A DNA stretch of 64,000 nucleotides from an uncultured cyanobacterium (lineage in GTDB: Bacteria > Cyanobacteriota > Vampirovibrionia > Gastranaerophilales > Gastranaerophilaceae), in assembly GCA_902495705.1 (NCBI GenBank), contig CABUXT010000003.1:67666-131665 (forward strand), in the 5' to 3' direction. Under the pieces are notes generated by a model. The model was not told where the DNA came from. It made no database searches and was given only the letters and a program-made list of their open reading frames with translations. Below, one piece after another: positions 44,339 through 53,271 of the stretch (positions are counted from its first letter, which is position 1; each line of letters starts with the position of its first letter). Position numbers and translations under genes: made by a program.

Positions 44339-45991
44339 ATGATTAAGCAGATAAAATTAAAAGATTACATTTTAATAGATGAACTTTGCGCAAATTTCGA
44401 CAACAGATTAAACATAATCACTGGTGAAACAGGCGCAGGGAAAAGTATTATCTTGAATGCAATTGATTTAGTTTTTTCTTCAAGAGTATCTAAAGACGTA
44501 ATAAAGACAGGTTGTGACAAGGCAAGTATTGAAATTACGCTTGAAAATACCAAACATGATTTGTCAAAGTTGTTTGAGGAAAACGGTATTGATAACCTTG
44601 GCTCTGAAATAATCATCTCAAAAGAAATCACGCAAAGCTCTGTTCGCTCAAGAATCAACGGTACTCTTGTTAATCAAGAATTGTTGAAAAATTTGCGAAC
44701 TCTGTTTGTTGATATTCATTCACAACATCAGACATATACTTTCTTGCAGCCGCAATATCATATCAATTTGTTGGATTCTTACGGTAGGGAAGATTATGGC
44801 GCATTGTTAGATGAATACAAGTCAAAATTTGGAGAATATCAAACTCTATTGACTGCGCTTGAAACTGCAAAGAGTTCGGCTAATGCAACAGAATCTCAAA
44901 TTGACTTCTTGAATTTTCAAATAAATGAAATCGAAGAGGCAAATATCCAAAGTGTTACAGAGGAAGATGAATTAAACCAAGAGCTTGAAGTTTTGGAAAA
45001 TGCGGAGAAACTAAAAGAACTTACCGGAAGTTCGTATTGGGCAATAAATGGGGATGATGGTTCAATTCTTGAGGCGCTTGCAAAAATAAAAGTTGACCTG
45101 TCTAAGGCTGCAGGATTTGATTCAAGTCTTGAAGAAGTTAATCAACAGTTTATTGATGCGGTTGAAAATTTGAAAGATTTATCATCAACACTTCGCGAAT
45201 ACAGTCAAAATCTTGATAATGACACCGAAAGGCTAAATGAAATTCAAGAACGTCTATTTATTTTTGACAAATTAAAAAGAAAATACGGTGGAACGCTAGA
45301 ATCAGTTTTGCAAAATTATGAGCAGTTTTCTAATGAACTTTCTACAATTGAATTTTCTACCCAAAATATTGATAAATTAGAACAAGAAATTTCAAAATCA
45401 AAGGCAGAATTAACTGAAATTGCCTCAAAAATTACAGAAAATCGTAGCAATTACGCTCAAGTTTTGTCTGTTTTGATTCAAGATAAACTTGCAGTATTAG
45501 AACTTCCAAAAGCAAGATTTGAAATTAAAATCACTCCAAAAGAACTTGGTGCAAATGGGGCTGATAACGTTGAATTTATGATTTCTACAAATGTTTCAGA
45601 AGACTTAAAACCTCTGGCAAAAGTTGCATCAGGCGGTGAAATCTCAAGGGTCATGCTTGCTATCAAATCTATCTTTGCTCAAAATGATGATATTGATACC
45701 GTTATTTTTGATGAAATTGACACAGGAATTTCAGGCAAGGCTACTCAAAGTGTAGCTGATGAAATTGTTGAATTGAGCAAATCACATCAGGTTATTGTTA
45801 TTACTCACCAAGCAATAATAGCCTCAAAAGCCAATAAACACTTCTATGTCAGAAAATCGCAAGAAGATGAGACAAAAGTCGAAGTGTATGTTTTAACAGG
45901 TGATAACAGAATCAAGGCATTGGCAGAGCTTGCTGGTGGAACAATAAACGAACAATCAATCGAATTTGCAAAATCACTTTTAAATATTTAG
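44339..45991 (+). CDS. recN: DNA repair protein RecN
   Basis: An SMC-like ATPase acting in recombinational double-strand-break repair. It has Walker A GETGAGKS near residue 30, a long central coiled coil, the ABC signature ASGGEISR and Walker B VIFDEIDTGISG with its catalytic Glu. SDxHQQ-like DIHSQHQT is also typical. The 550-residue length is normal. The ribosome site is weak, so translation may be coupled to the upstream SEC-C gene. It is followed by the zinc-finger-SPFH gene 20 nt later. Confidence 0.94.
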   Translation: MIKQIKLKDYILIDELCANFDNRLNIITGETGAGKSIILNAIDLVFSSRVSKDVIKTGCDKASIEITLENTKHDLSKLFEENGIDNLGSEIIISKEITQSSVRSRINGTLVNQELLKNLRTLFVDIHSQHQTYTFLQPQYHINLLDSYGREDYGALLDEYKSKFGEYQTLLTALETAKSSANATESQIDFLNFQINEIEEANIQSVTEEDELNQELEVLENAEKLKELTGSSYWAINGDDGSILEALAKIKVDLSKAAGFDSSLEEVNQQFIDAVENLKDLSSTLREYSQNLDNDTERLNEIQERLFIFDKLKRKYGGTLESVLQNYEQFSNELSTIEFSTQNIDKLEQEISKSKAELTEIASKITENRSNYAQVLSVLIQDKLAVLELPKARFEIKITPKELGANGADNVEFMISTNVSEDLKPLAKVASGGEISRVMLAIKSIFAQNDDIDTVIFDEIDTGISGKATQSVADEIVELSKSHQVIVITHQAIIASKANKHFYVRKSQEDETKVEVYVLTGDNRIKALAELAGGTINEQSIEFAKSLLNI

Positions 45992-46011
45992 TTAAGAAGA
46001 AGGGAGTTTAT

Positions 46012-47292
46012 ATGAAATGTCCAAAATGTAGTTCAGAACTTGAGGTTCTGAATATTTGTGACCTAACCGTACAGTATTGCAAAGACTGTGGCGGAATGTG
46101 GATAAAATATCCAACGCTAAAGAAAATAGGCGAAATGCTCGGTTTAAAAAGTGAACTTATTAACCCTGCAGAAATGGTTAATATCAACGTGAAAGAGTCT
46201 CCACGTGAATGTCCTAGTTGTACAAAAACTATGGAAAAAGTTTATTTTAACGGAATTATCGTTGATAAATGTTCGGCATGTAATGGCACATGGTTTGATA
46301 ATGGCGAACTTGCCAAGTATTTTAAACTATTTGTAAAAGGTAATATCGAAATTACTGATAACAAAAACTTTATCACAAGATATTGCAAGGCAAATAAAGT
46401 GCAAAAACAAGAGTATCAAGAGCTGGAAATTCAAAGTAAAGAACAAGAAAAGCCTGCATTTGCTATAAACGGCTTTATCGTTTTAGGGCTTTTGGTTTTG
46501 GCGGTTATTGCGACTTTGCCGTTTGCATTTTTCGCTCCGTTCGTTATTCCTGTTGTGGTTGTTGCAGTTATTTTTATTGCAGCAGGATTTAGAGTTTTAA
46601 AACCGCAAGAAGCGCTTGCGCTAACAATTTTTGGTAAATATGTCGGAACTCTTCGCGGAGCAGGTTTTCACTGGGTTAATCCGTTTTCTATGAACGCAAC
46701 TCCGCTAATGACAATTTCGCTAAAAGCAATGACTCTTGATAACGGAAAACAAAAAATCAACGATGAACTTGGTAATCCGATTGAAGTCGGCATTATTGTA
46801 ATTTGGGAAGTTGCTGATACTGCAAAGGCAATATTTAATGTAGATGATTACAAAACTTTTATTTCTGCTCAAAGCGATTCGGCATTGAGAAATATTGTCA
46901 GAATGTATCCTTATGATGCGCCGGAAGAGTCAGGAAAATCTTCTTTGCGTGGTGATAGTGCAGAAATTTCTGCCAAACTTAAAGCCGAAATCCAAAGAAA
47001 TGTCAAAGTTGCAGGGATAAATGTAGTGGATGCAAAAATTACTCACCTTGCTTATGCTCCTGAAATTGCTATTGCCATGCTCCAAAGACAACAAGCTGCT
47101 GCAGTTATTGATGCGAAAAAGACAATTGTTGAAGGTGCTGTCGGTATGGTAGAAATGGCGTTAAACAGATTGACTGCGAATAATATTGTTCAACTTGACG
47201 AATTGGAAAAAGCTAAGATGATAAATAATCTTCTTGTTACATTGTGTAGTAACAAAGAGGCTCAACCTGTTATCAAAAATAATTTACATTAA
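46012..47292 (+). CDS. Zinc-finger (TFIIB-type) and SPFH-domain membrane protein
   Basis: An unusual two-part protein of 426 residues. The N-terminal region (about 1-100) has two CxxC pairs of zf-TFIIB type: CPKC...CKDCGG and CPSC...CSAC. Two hydrophobic helices follow (around 153-200), and then a band-7/SPFH (stomatin/prohibitin) domain, with FRVLKPQEALALTIFGKYVGTLRGAGFHWVNPF and later VDAKITHLAYAPEIAIAMLQRQQAAAVIDAKK. SPFH proteins organise membrane microdomains. I know both domains separately but not this fusion as a common one. It is in the recN cluster, followed by a strong terminator. Confidence 0.8.
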   Translation: MKCPKCSSELEVLNICDLTVQYCKDCGGMWIKYPTLKKIGEMLGLKSELINPAEMVNINVKESPRECPSCTKTMEKVYFNGIIVDKCSACNGTWFDNGELAKYFKLFVKGNIEITDNKNFITRYCKANKVQKQEYQELEIQSKEQEKPAFAINGFIVLGLLVLAVIATLPFAFFAPFVIPVVVVAVIFIAAGFRVLKPQEALALTIFGKYVGTLRGAGFHWVNPFSMNATPLMTISLKAMTLDNGKQKINDELGNPIEVGIIVIWEVADTAKAIFNVDDYKTFISAQSDSALRNIVRMYPYDAPEESGKSSLRGDSAEISAKLKAEIQRNVKVAGINVVDAKITHLAYAPEIAIAMLQRQQAAAVIDAKKTIVEGAVGMVEMALNRLTANNIVQLDELEKAKMINNLLVTLCSNKEAQPVIKNNLH

Positions 47293-47299
47293 GGATGTG

Positions 47300-47326
47300 G
47301 CGGAGCCGAAGGCTCCGCTTTTTTTA
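47300..47326 (+). terminator. Intrinsic terminator
   Basis: GCGGAGCC-gaa-GGCTCCGC followed by TTTTTTTATA. It lies 7 nt after the SPFH gene and ends the leuD/SEC-C/recN/SPFH stretch. Confidence 0.9.
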
Positions 47327-47412
47327 TATATAAAAATAAACACCGGTATCAGAAAGCAAGCTCATATTCCATACCGGCTGATTAGATGATGAATTACAGT
47401 TAATTATTAGAT

Positions 47413-48336
47413 TTAGTTTGTTATATAGTCTCTATAGTGGGATATGTTTGAATTGTGTCTTAATTTAGTTATTGCACCCTCCTCAATCTGTCTGATACGT
47501 TCTTTTGAATAACCGAGCATGTCTCCAAGTTGAGATAATGTCTTTGGCTCATTTGAATCAATTCCGAATCTGTTTATCAAAACTTTTTGCTCGCGTTCGG
47601 TTAGTTCGTTCATCATTTTAGGCAAACCTGTTTTTAGAAAGTCAACATCTGCAAAATTTTCAGGTGAGAATGACTTTTTATCTTCAATATAATCTCCGAT
47701 ACACAAATCATCTGTAACCGCGGTTTCTAAACTAATCGGCTCTAACATTATTGACTGCTTGATTTTTCTCAATTTATTTATCGAAAGTTCCATCGCATTT
47801 GCCATTTCTGCTTCTGTAGGCTCTCTTCCGTAAGTTTTTGATAACGCAGTAAAAATCTTTTTATACTTTCTGATTTTATCTGCCATGTGAACAGGTATTC
47901 TTATAGATTTTGCGTTGTTTGCAATAGCGCGAATTATTGCCTGCTTTATCCACCATGTCGCATAAGTTGAAAATTTAAAATTCTTTGAATAATCAAATTT
48001 TTCAACCGCTTTTATCAAGCCGATTGAGCCTTCCTGCACCAAATCCATAAACTGAACCCCTTGCCCAACATATCTTTTAGCGATGCTTACAACAAGTCTC
48101 AAGTTCGCCTGAATAAGTTTACGCTTTGCAATTTTGCATTTTTGCTCTTTTACAAGCTGTCCCAGTTCTTTTTCTTCGCATGACTTTAGAAGTTTTATTT
48201 TGCCGACTTCTTTTAAATAAGTTTGCAAAATATCATCTTCATGCGCAATTGCACTAAATGTTCTTACTTCTTCCATATTATCTCCTGACAAAATGTCAGC
48301 CTTTATTCTGTCCATATTTTCAAGATTTAAGCTCAC
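47413..48336 (-). CDS. Sigma-70 family RNA polymerase sigma factor (group 1/2)
   Basis: A 307-residue sigma factor with region 1.2 ([16 protein letters not shown]), region 2 ([57 protein letters not shown], cited in parts), region 3 and a region 4 helix-turn-helix ending [18 protein letters not shown]. There is no long acidic region 1.1, so it may be a group 2 factor, not the main RpoD; I cannot be certain. The frame is open to 48420, but GGAGGT (48341-48346) places a GTG start at 48334-48336; the ATG at codon 8 after it is the alternative. Confidence 0.88.
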   Translation of the reverse strand: MSLNLENMDRIKADILSGDNMEEVRTFSAIAHEDDILQTYLKEVGKIKLLKSCEEKELGQLVKEQKCKIAKRKLIQANLRLVVSIAKRYVGQGVQFMDLVQEGSIGLIKAVEKFDYSKNFKFSTYATWWIKQAIIRAIANNAKSIRIPVHMADKIRKYKKIFTALSKTYGREPTEAEMANAMELSINKLRKIKQSIMLEPISLETAVTDDLCIGDYIEDKKSFSPENFADVDFLKTGLPKMMNELTEREQKVLINRFGIDSNEPKTLSQLGDMLGYSKERIRQIEEGAITKLRHNSNISHYRDYITN

Positions 48337-48413
48337 AATTACCTCCAACTCACTGATTAAATCTCTTCTATTAGGAAGGACGAAAATTAATAAAAAAAGT
48401 TTCAACAAAAGCC

Positions 48414-48442
48414 TTGACATTAAAATTTGTTCTTGGTATTAT
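48414..48442 (+). promoter_or_regulatory. Sigma-70 promoter of tRNA-Val
   Basis: TTGACA (48414-48419), a 17-nt spacer and TATTAT (48437-48442), preceded by a TGn extended -10 element. It points to a start near 48450, 50 nt before the tRNA. Confidence 0.85.
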
Positions 48443-48502
48443 AAATCTTGTGGAGAGGATAACTCAAAGCACACCAGCTAATGAAATTAAATAGTTTTAG
48501 AT

Positions 48503-48578
48503 GGGTGTTTAGCTCAGTTGGTAGAGCGTCTCCCTTACAAGGAGAGGGTCGGGGGTTCAAGTCCCTCAACACCCACCA
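48503..48578 (+). tRNA. tRNA-Val (anticodon UAC)
   Basis: A 76-nt cloverleaf: acceptor GGGTGTT/AACACCC, D arm GCTC...GAGC, anticodon stem TCTCC/GGAGA around CTTACAA (anticodon TAC), and a T arm with TTCAAGT loop. CCA is encoded at the 3' end. A sigma-70 promoter lies upstream and a terminator follows. Confidence 0.96.
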
Positions 48579-48582
48579 TTTT

Positions 48583-48610
48583 AAAAGACGGTTTTAATAC
48601 CGTCTTTTTT
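48583..48610 (+). terminator. Intrinsic terminator of tRNA-Val
   Basis: AAAAGACGG-ttttaata-CCGTCTTTTTT begins 5 nt after the encoded CCA. Confidence 0.9.
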
Positions 48611-48669
48611 AGTGTAAGAAATAATATAAATCAAAAATCTGCATACAATTGAAAAGCTTAAATTATATT

Positions 48670-49083
48670 TTACTTAACCATGATTTTTACTGCATCAATT
48701 TCATAAGGTTTGCATTTGCCATATAAAGAATTTAGCAGTGCATAAGTCTGTGCCTTTGCAGCAGGTTGTTTTGCATCCTCTAAAAACATATAACCGGATG
48801 ATAGCATTGTAAGTTTTGAGCAATCTGGGGTTTGTGTTGTTTTGAAATATTGTAAACAATTTGGAAATATTGAGTTCATGTAAGCTTTTTGTTCATTTTG
48901 TAACTTGTTCATAGCTTCCAATGAAACAGATTGAGGATTTTGTAAAGCTGCCATGGCTCTTTGTTGGTAGCCTTGCATTTTGGTTTGAAATTCTGCATTA
49001 CTTGGGCAATATCCTGCAGCTAAGGCGATAGAGCCAATAGATACTATTGCTAGGCTTAGTATTAATTTTGATATTTTAGTCAT
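48670..49083 (-). CDS. Four-Cys exported protein of unknown function (paralogue A)
   Basis: A 137-residue protein with a signal peptide (MTKISKLILSLAIVSIGSIALAAG). The mature part has the pattern AGYCPSNAE, NCLQYFKTTQTPDCSK and a final GKCKPYE, four Cys residues that could make two disulfides. It is clearly related to the neighbouring gene at 49103-49507, so the two arose by duplication. Helix-rich otherwise, with no known family. Both genes read leftward 19 nt apart and are probably one transcript. Confidence 0.7.
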   Translation of the reverse strand: MTKISKLILSLAIVSIGSIALAAGYCPSNAEFQTKMQGYQQRAMAALQNPQSVSLEAMNKLQNEQKAYMNSIFPNCLQYFKTTQTPDCSKLTMLSSGYMFLEDAKQPAAKAQTYALLNSLYGKCKPYEIDAVKIMVK

Positions 49084-49102
49084 AAAAACTCCCTATATAA
49101 TT

Positions 49103-49507
49103 CTAGTTTGCTTGAAGAAACATTTTTAGCACAGATTGTTCAACTTGACATTTGTTGCCAAGATATTTTAATGCATCATAAACTTGAGCTTTTGCTCCTG
49201 CAGCATTACTGCCAAGTTGTGAAAAATATGCGTTTTGCAACATAGAAACCTTTGAGCAATCAGGGTTAGGGGTTGTTTTTATATATCCTAAACAGTTCTT
49301 AAAAACCGATAAGTCATAAGCATCATTTTCGTTTGATATGCGTGTAAATTCAGCATTACTTATTGACGGATTTGAAACTTTTTGCATAAAAGCATTTTCT
49401 TTTGCTTTATATTCGCTTTCTGATGGGCAATAATATCCTGCAGCAAGTGAAATTGAACCAATAGAAATAATTGACATGCTCAATACTAAACTTAAAAACT
49501 TTTTCAT
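49103..49507 (-). CDS. Four-Cys exported protein of unknown function (paralogue B)
   Basis: A 134-residue paralogue of the protein at 48670-49083: signal peptide (MKKFLSLVLSMSIISIGSISLAAG), then AGYYCPSESE, NCLGYIKTTPNPDCSK and GNKCQVEQ. Conserved Cys and the YxKTTxxPDCSK block are shared; the spacers are different, so the duplication is old. It is first in the pair. Function unknown; probably periplasmic or secreted. Confidence 0.7.
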   Translation of the reverse strand: MKKFLSLVLSMSIISIGSISLAAGYYCPSESEYKAKENAFMQKVSNPSISNAEFTRISNENDAYDLSVFKNCLGYIKTTPNPDCSKVSMLQNAYFSQLGSNAAGAKAQVYDALKYLGNKCQVEQSVLKMFLQAN

Positions 49508-49646
49508 AGTAAACTCCCAAAAATATATAACATATCCATTTTAACAAATTTTTCACCGTTTTTCAACTGCAAAACTAAAACTTTGGCATGATGACTATTT
49601 CTCAAATAAATGTTAAACTAAGAATGTAGAAAATAAACGAGGTATT

Positions 49647-50558
49647 ATGAAAAAGAAAGCTTTCACCTTAGCAGAAGTATTGATTGTACTCGCTCTTGTC
49701 GGATTTTTATTTACTTTGACGATTCCAAATGTCATTCATAAACAAGGGTCGCAAAAATATATTGATACACTGACAACTGCTCAAGCAAAACTTCAAACCG
49801 CTTTTGATGAAACAGCAAAAGCTAATAATAACAGGCTTCCACTGGATTGGGACAGTGTAAAGGCTAGTAATAACAAAGCAGAAGCCATCATAAAAGAACT
49901 TGGCAAAAAACTTCAAATAATGTCATATTGTGGTGCGTCAGATAAAGGTTGTTTTGCACCAAACGGATATAGAACATTGAATGGTGTGGCAACAACTGTC
50001 ATAACAGATGATATGGAACCTTTTGCCATCATATCATCTCAACCACAAGAAAACCTTGTTGCAAATGATAAAGCAGGACTTGAGTCTCAAGATGATAATA
50101 ATACTGACTCTGAACAACCTAAAAAGCCTATACCATATCAACAAGCAGACCCTCAAGCATCTTCTGTTTATGTATCATTGCTTGATGGTGGGTCAATTGC
50201 GCTAAAGACAAGTTCGACTTACTGTAACGGAATTGTGCCGTCAGTTGACCCAATAGAGCGACCATTTTGTGGTGTGATTTATGTTGATGTAAATGGTCCT
50301 GCAATACCGAATATGCTTGGTGTTGATGTTTTTGGATTCTATTTGTCAGGAAACAATGTATTGCCTATGGGATTTTATGGTGATGATTTCTCATTTGACT
50401 ACAATTGCCTGAGAGAAACTCCGCATGCGACAAAATACAACGGTTTAGGCTGTACTGCGTGGGCTATGAAAAATAAAAATATGGAGTATCGCAAATGCCA
50501 AGCCGGTAAAAGGTTAGGTTGGGCATCAGCAACAAGGTGTGTCGAGCCTTCAAAATAA
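49647..50558 (+). CDS. Prepilin-like protein (type IV pilin/pseudopilin N-terminus)
   Basis: A 303-residue protein with the class III signal MKKKAFTLAEVLIVLALVGFL: short basic leader, A5/F6 cleavage site, Glu at mature position 5 (E10) and a long hydrophobic helix ending in TIPN. Prepilin peptidase normally cuts after Gly; here the -1 residue is Ala, a variation I associate with this group. The mature part is large, with paired Cys and a Asp/Gly-containing VDVNGPAIPNMLGVDVFGFYL stretch typical of a family of large pseudopilins. GAGGT precedes the start. No pilus-assembly genes are adjacent. Confidence 0.85.
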   Translation: MKKKAFTLAEVLIVLALVGFLFTLTIPNVIHKQGSQKYIDTLTTAQAKLQTAFDETAKANNNRLPLDWDSVKASNNKAEAIIKELGKKLQIMSYCGASDKGCFAPNGYRTLNGVATTVITDDMEPFAIISSQPQENLVANDKAGLESQDDNNTDSEQPKKPIPYQQADPQASSVYVSLLDGGSIALKTSSTYCNGIVPSVDPIERPFCGVIYVDVNGPAIPNMLGVDVFGFYLSGNNVLPMGFYGDDFSFDYNCLRETPHATKYNGLGCTAWAMKNKNMEYRKCQAGKRLGWASATRCVEPSK

Positions 50559-50584
50559 ATGAAAGATTAAAGTTAAACCATATA

Positions 50585-50620
50585 AAAAGAGGCTGAAAAC
50601 AAATTCAGTCTCTTTTATTT
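50585..50620. terminator. Bidirectional intrinsic terminator
   Basis: AAAAGAGGCTGAA-aacaaa-TTCAGTCTCTTTT works on both strands between the prepilin gene and the convergent lipoprotein gene. Confidence 0.85.
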
Positions 50621-50640
50621 ATCATTATTTGATTTTAGTT

Positions 50641-51519
50641 CTATACAACGTTTTCGATATTATCTATACGTTTTTGAGAGTCACGCTTAATAATTCTTTT
50701 TGCAACTAATACTAGAACTAATACGCCTAGTAAAATAATGAATGCAATTGCAAAACCGCTATATTGAACATATTGCAATTTGATTGTTGTTGGTGCATCT
50801 TTTTTGATATTCCAAGTGTAGATGTTTCCTGACATTGAATCGGCATTGTTGTAAGATGCAAATGATGGAACTTGAATACTTAGTGAAGTTTTTAAGTCTT
50901 CATCTGTAAGTTTTTGCTCAGGTTCTGCTGCAGGCATAGATTCTTTAGTAAATTGTTTTGTTGCTTCATCCAAGTTATCTGCAACCGCATCAGAGTTATC
51001 CGTATCAAAATCAGCGGAATCACCATATTTTTGGAAGTATTCAGGAGTCAAACCTCCATCAGCGTTTTTCACTTTTGGATTTTGTGTCTTTTGTTCAACT
51101 TTTTGGAACTTTTCAGCTTGAGTTTTGTAGTCGTAAGTCATATCGACATTGAAAGATGAAACTAAAAAGTTTTTCTTAATTTCGATAAATTTTTTGCTTG
51201 GCAAATTAGATACAAAGCCTAAAGATGATAAGTCTAAATCAGTGTATTTTAAATTTTTGACAGATTTAGATGCTGTAATTGTTGATAATTTTGCGCCATA
51301 AGCGTTTTCAACTTTGTACGAATCATCCAAAAACTTTTCATAATTGCTTTCAATATTTTGTCCGATAAAATCAGTTTTGTCTGACAAATCGCCTTGATAA
51401 GTGATTGATGATGCTACAGATGCGGATTTGTCATCGTTTATGGTAATCTTTGTGTCAATATTTGCGCACCCTGCAACAAGTGGAACTAACATTAGCAAAG
51501 ATAAAATAAGTCTCTTCAT
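50641..51519 (-). CDS. Lipoprotein with a C-terminal membrane helix (LppM/DUF3153-like)
   Basis: A 292-residue protein with a lipobox (LMLVPLVAGC, Cys lipidated), so it is anchored at its N-terminus. It starts with DTKITINDDKSASVASSI, a repeat-like beta motif of LppM-type domains. A low-complexity Asp/Gln-rich stretch around 170-200 follows. A C-terminal helix (YSGFAIAFIILLGVLVLVLVAKR) plus a basic tail anchors the other end. LppM and cyanobacterial DUF3153 proteins have this lipobox-plus-C-terminal-helix layout; I suspect that family but cannot confirm it. Confidence 0.65.
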   Translation of the reverse strand: MKRLILSLLMLVPLVAGCANIDTKITINDDKSASVASSITYQGDLSDKTDFIGQNIESNYEKFLDDSYKVENAYGAKLSTITASKSVKNLKYTDLDLSSLGFVSNLPSKKFIEIKKNFLVSSFNVDMTYDYKTQAEKFQKVEQKTQNPKVKNADGGLTPEYFQKYGDSADFDTDNSDAVADNLDEATKQFTKESMPAAEPEQKLTDEDLKTSLSIQVPSFASYNNADSMSGNIYTWNIKKDAPTTIKLQYVQYSGFAIAFIILLGVLVLVLVAKRIIKRDSQKRIDNIENVV

Positions 51520-51612
51520 TAAAATACTCTCCCTATTGTACTGTAGTAAATATCATACCATAATTTGTACAATATGTTAAATTATAAAGATTGTTTAAGG
51601 TATAATTAATAT

Positions 51613-52965
51613 ATGAAAGTAAATGAAGAATATATTGCAAAGATAGAAAAATTGACTAATGAAGGCGCAGGGATTACAAGAGTTGACAATTGTGTTGTTT
51701 TTATCAAGAATACCTGCCCTGAAGATGAAATAAAATTTAAAATAACAAAAGTCAATAAAACTTTTGCTCAAGGACAGATTGTTGAAATAATTACACCATC
51801 AAAACATAGAGTAAAGCCGTTTTGCCCTATGTATAATGCCTGCGGAGCATGTCAATTGCAATTTATCGACTATGACTATCAATTGCAGATTAAACAAGAA
51901 ATTACACAAGATGCGATGGATAGAATCGGCGGACTTGATATCAAGGTTAAACCGACTATTCCAAGTCCTGAACAGAAAAATTACAGACACAAAATTCAGT
52001 ATCCTGTTTCAAGGACGAAAAATTCAGGCAGAATTTTGGCTGGTTATTACAAACCAAAAACTCATGAAATTGTGAATATCAAATATTGTCCTATACAGCC
52101 TGAAATTTGTGATGATATTATTAATTTTATTCGTGAAAAAGCTTTTGATTTTGGAGTACAAGGGTTTGTCGAAAAAAATCATTCAGGCGATTTGCGCCAT
52201 ATTGTATTAAGAAGTTCTGTTTACAACGGAAAAATCTTAGTTACCCTTGTTGTTAATGCAACTAAGATTTTTGACAGGTTGAAAGATTTTGCCAAATGTA
52301 TTTATGATGAGTTTGACGAAGTTGTCGGCGTTTGTGTCAATTACAATTCTAAAAAAACAAATGTTATTTTAGGCAACAAAACAGAATGTCTTTGCGGTCA
52401 GGATTATGTTGAGGAAAAATTAATAGATAAAACTTTCAAAATCGGAGCATCAACATTTTTCCAAGTAAATCCCAAAAGTGCCGAAAATATTTTTAAATAT
52501 GTCAAAAATTATTTAAAGGACAACTTTGAAACTCCGACTGTTTTGGATGCTTATGCAGGAATTTCATCATTTGGGATTTGTGTTTCTGATGTTTGCAAAA
52601 AAGTTGTGACAGTAGAAGAAAACAAAGAATCTTGCGACAAAGCAAGAGAAGTTGTTCAGACAAACCGTATTAAAAATGTCGAAATTCACAATATGGATGC
52701 GGCGAAGTTTTTTGCAAAAGAAAAGCGTAAATTTGATGCGATAATTCTTGACCCTCCACGAAAAGGTTGTACAAAAGACTCTCTTGAGGAGGCAATCAGG
52801 CTTGCGAACGATACTATTATTTATGTAAGTTGCAATCCTGCGACTCTTGCGCGCGATTTGAAATATTTGACAGAACATGGATTTTCTGTTGAATCAGTTC
52901 AGCCTTTTGACATGTTTTGTCACACTTACCATGTGGAAAATGTCGCAATAGTAAAAAAGGGGTAA
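51613..52965 (+). CDS. rlmD: 23S rRNA (uracil-5-)-methyltransferase, RlmD/RumA family
   Basis: A 450-residue methyltransferase for m5U in 23S rRNA. The N-terminal TRAM domain (about 1-65) binds RNA. The four Cys of the 4Fe-4S cluster lie in FCPMYNACGACQ and at YCPIQPE. The catalytic domain has DAYAGISSFG (SAM) and the signature DPPRKGC with its nucleophilic Cys, followed by YVSCNPATLARDL. Several organisms have paralogues (RlmC/RlmD, TrmA), so the exact uridine is uncertain. The ribosome site is weak (AAGG 13 nt upstream). Confidence 0.87.
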   Translation: MKVNEEYIAKIEKLTNEGAGITRVDNCVVFIKNTCPEDEIKFKITKVNKTFAQGQIVEIITPSKHRVKPFCPMYNACGACQLQFIDYDYQLQIKQEITQDAMDRIGGLDIKVKPTIPSPEQKNYRHKIQYPVSRTKNSGRILAGYYKPKTHEIVNIKYCPIQPEICDDIINFIREKAFDFGVQGFVEKNHSGDLRHIVLRSSVYNGKILVTLVVNATKIFDRLKDFAKCIYDEFDEVVGVCVNYNSKKTNVILGNKTECLCGQDYVEEKLIDKTFKIGASTFFQVNPKSAENIFKYVKNYLKDNFETPTVLDAYAGISSFGICVSDVCKKVVTVEENKESCDKAREVVQTNRIKNVEIHNMDAAKFFAKEKRKFDAIILDPPRKGCTKDSLEEAIRLANDTIIYVSCNPATLARDLKYLTEHGFSVESVQPFDMFCHTYHVENVAIVKKG

Positions 52966-52976
52966 ATGTCATTGAA

Positions 52977-53146
52977 GTCGGCTTGGTAAAGCCGACCTAC
53001 GAACTCGTCATTCTGAAAGCTTAGAAAATTTGTGCGAAGTATGAACACATAATTTTTTGCTATTCAGAATCTCTAACTGAACGTATTAAGACTATGTAGT
53101 TAGATATTAATCATTTTACAGGTGGGCTAGTGAGCCCACCCTACTT
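52977..53146. repeat. Three intergenic palindromes upstream of pgi
   Basis: 52977-53000: GTCGGCTTGG-taaa-GCCGACCTAC type. 53007-53073: long type whose outer arms are ATTCTGAA/TTCAGAAT but whose inner arms (AGCTTAGAAAATTTGTG/CACATAATTTTTTGCT) differ from the other long copies and still pair. 53121-53146: GGTGGGCTAG-tga-GCCCACC type. No gene visible in the 306-nt gap. Confidence 0.8.
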
Positions 53147-53271
53147 AATCTAATGTGTAGTGAATTACCGACGTAATCTAAAATTGTACTTATGACACTT
53201 GAAATTTGGACTTGATTATATAAAATAAAAGTATAGGTTATGTGCGTTAATGAAAGGGTATTAGGGATTAA

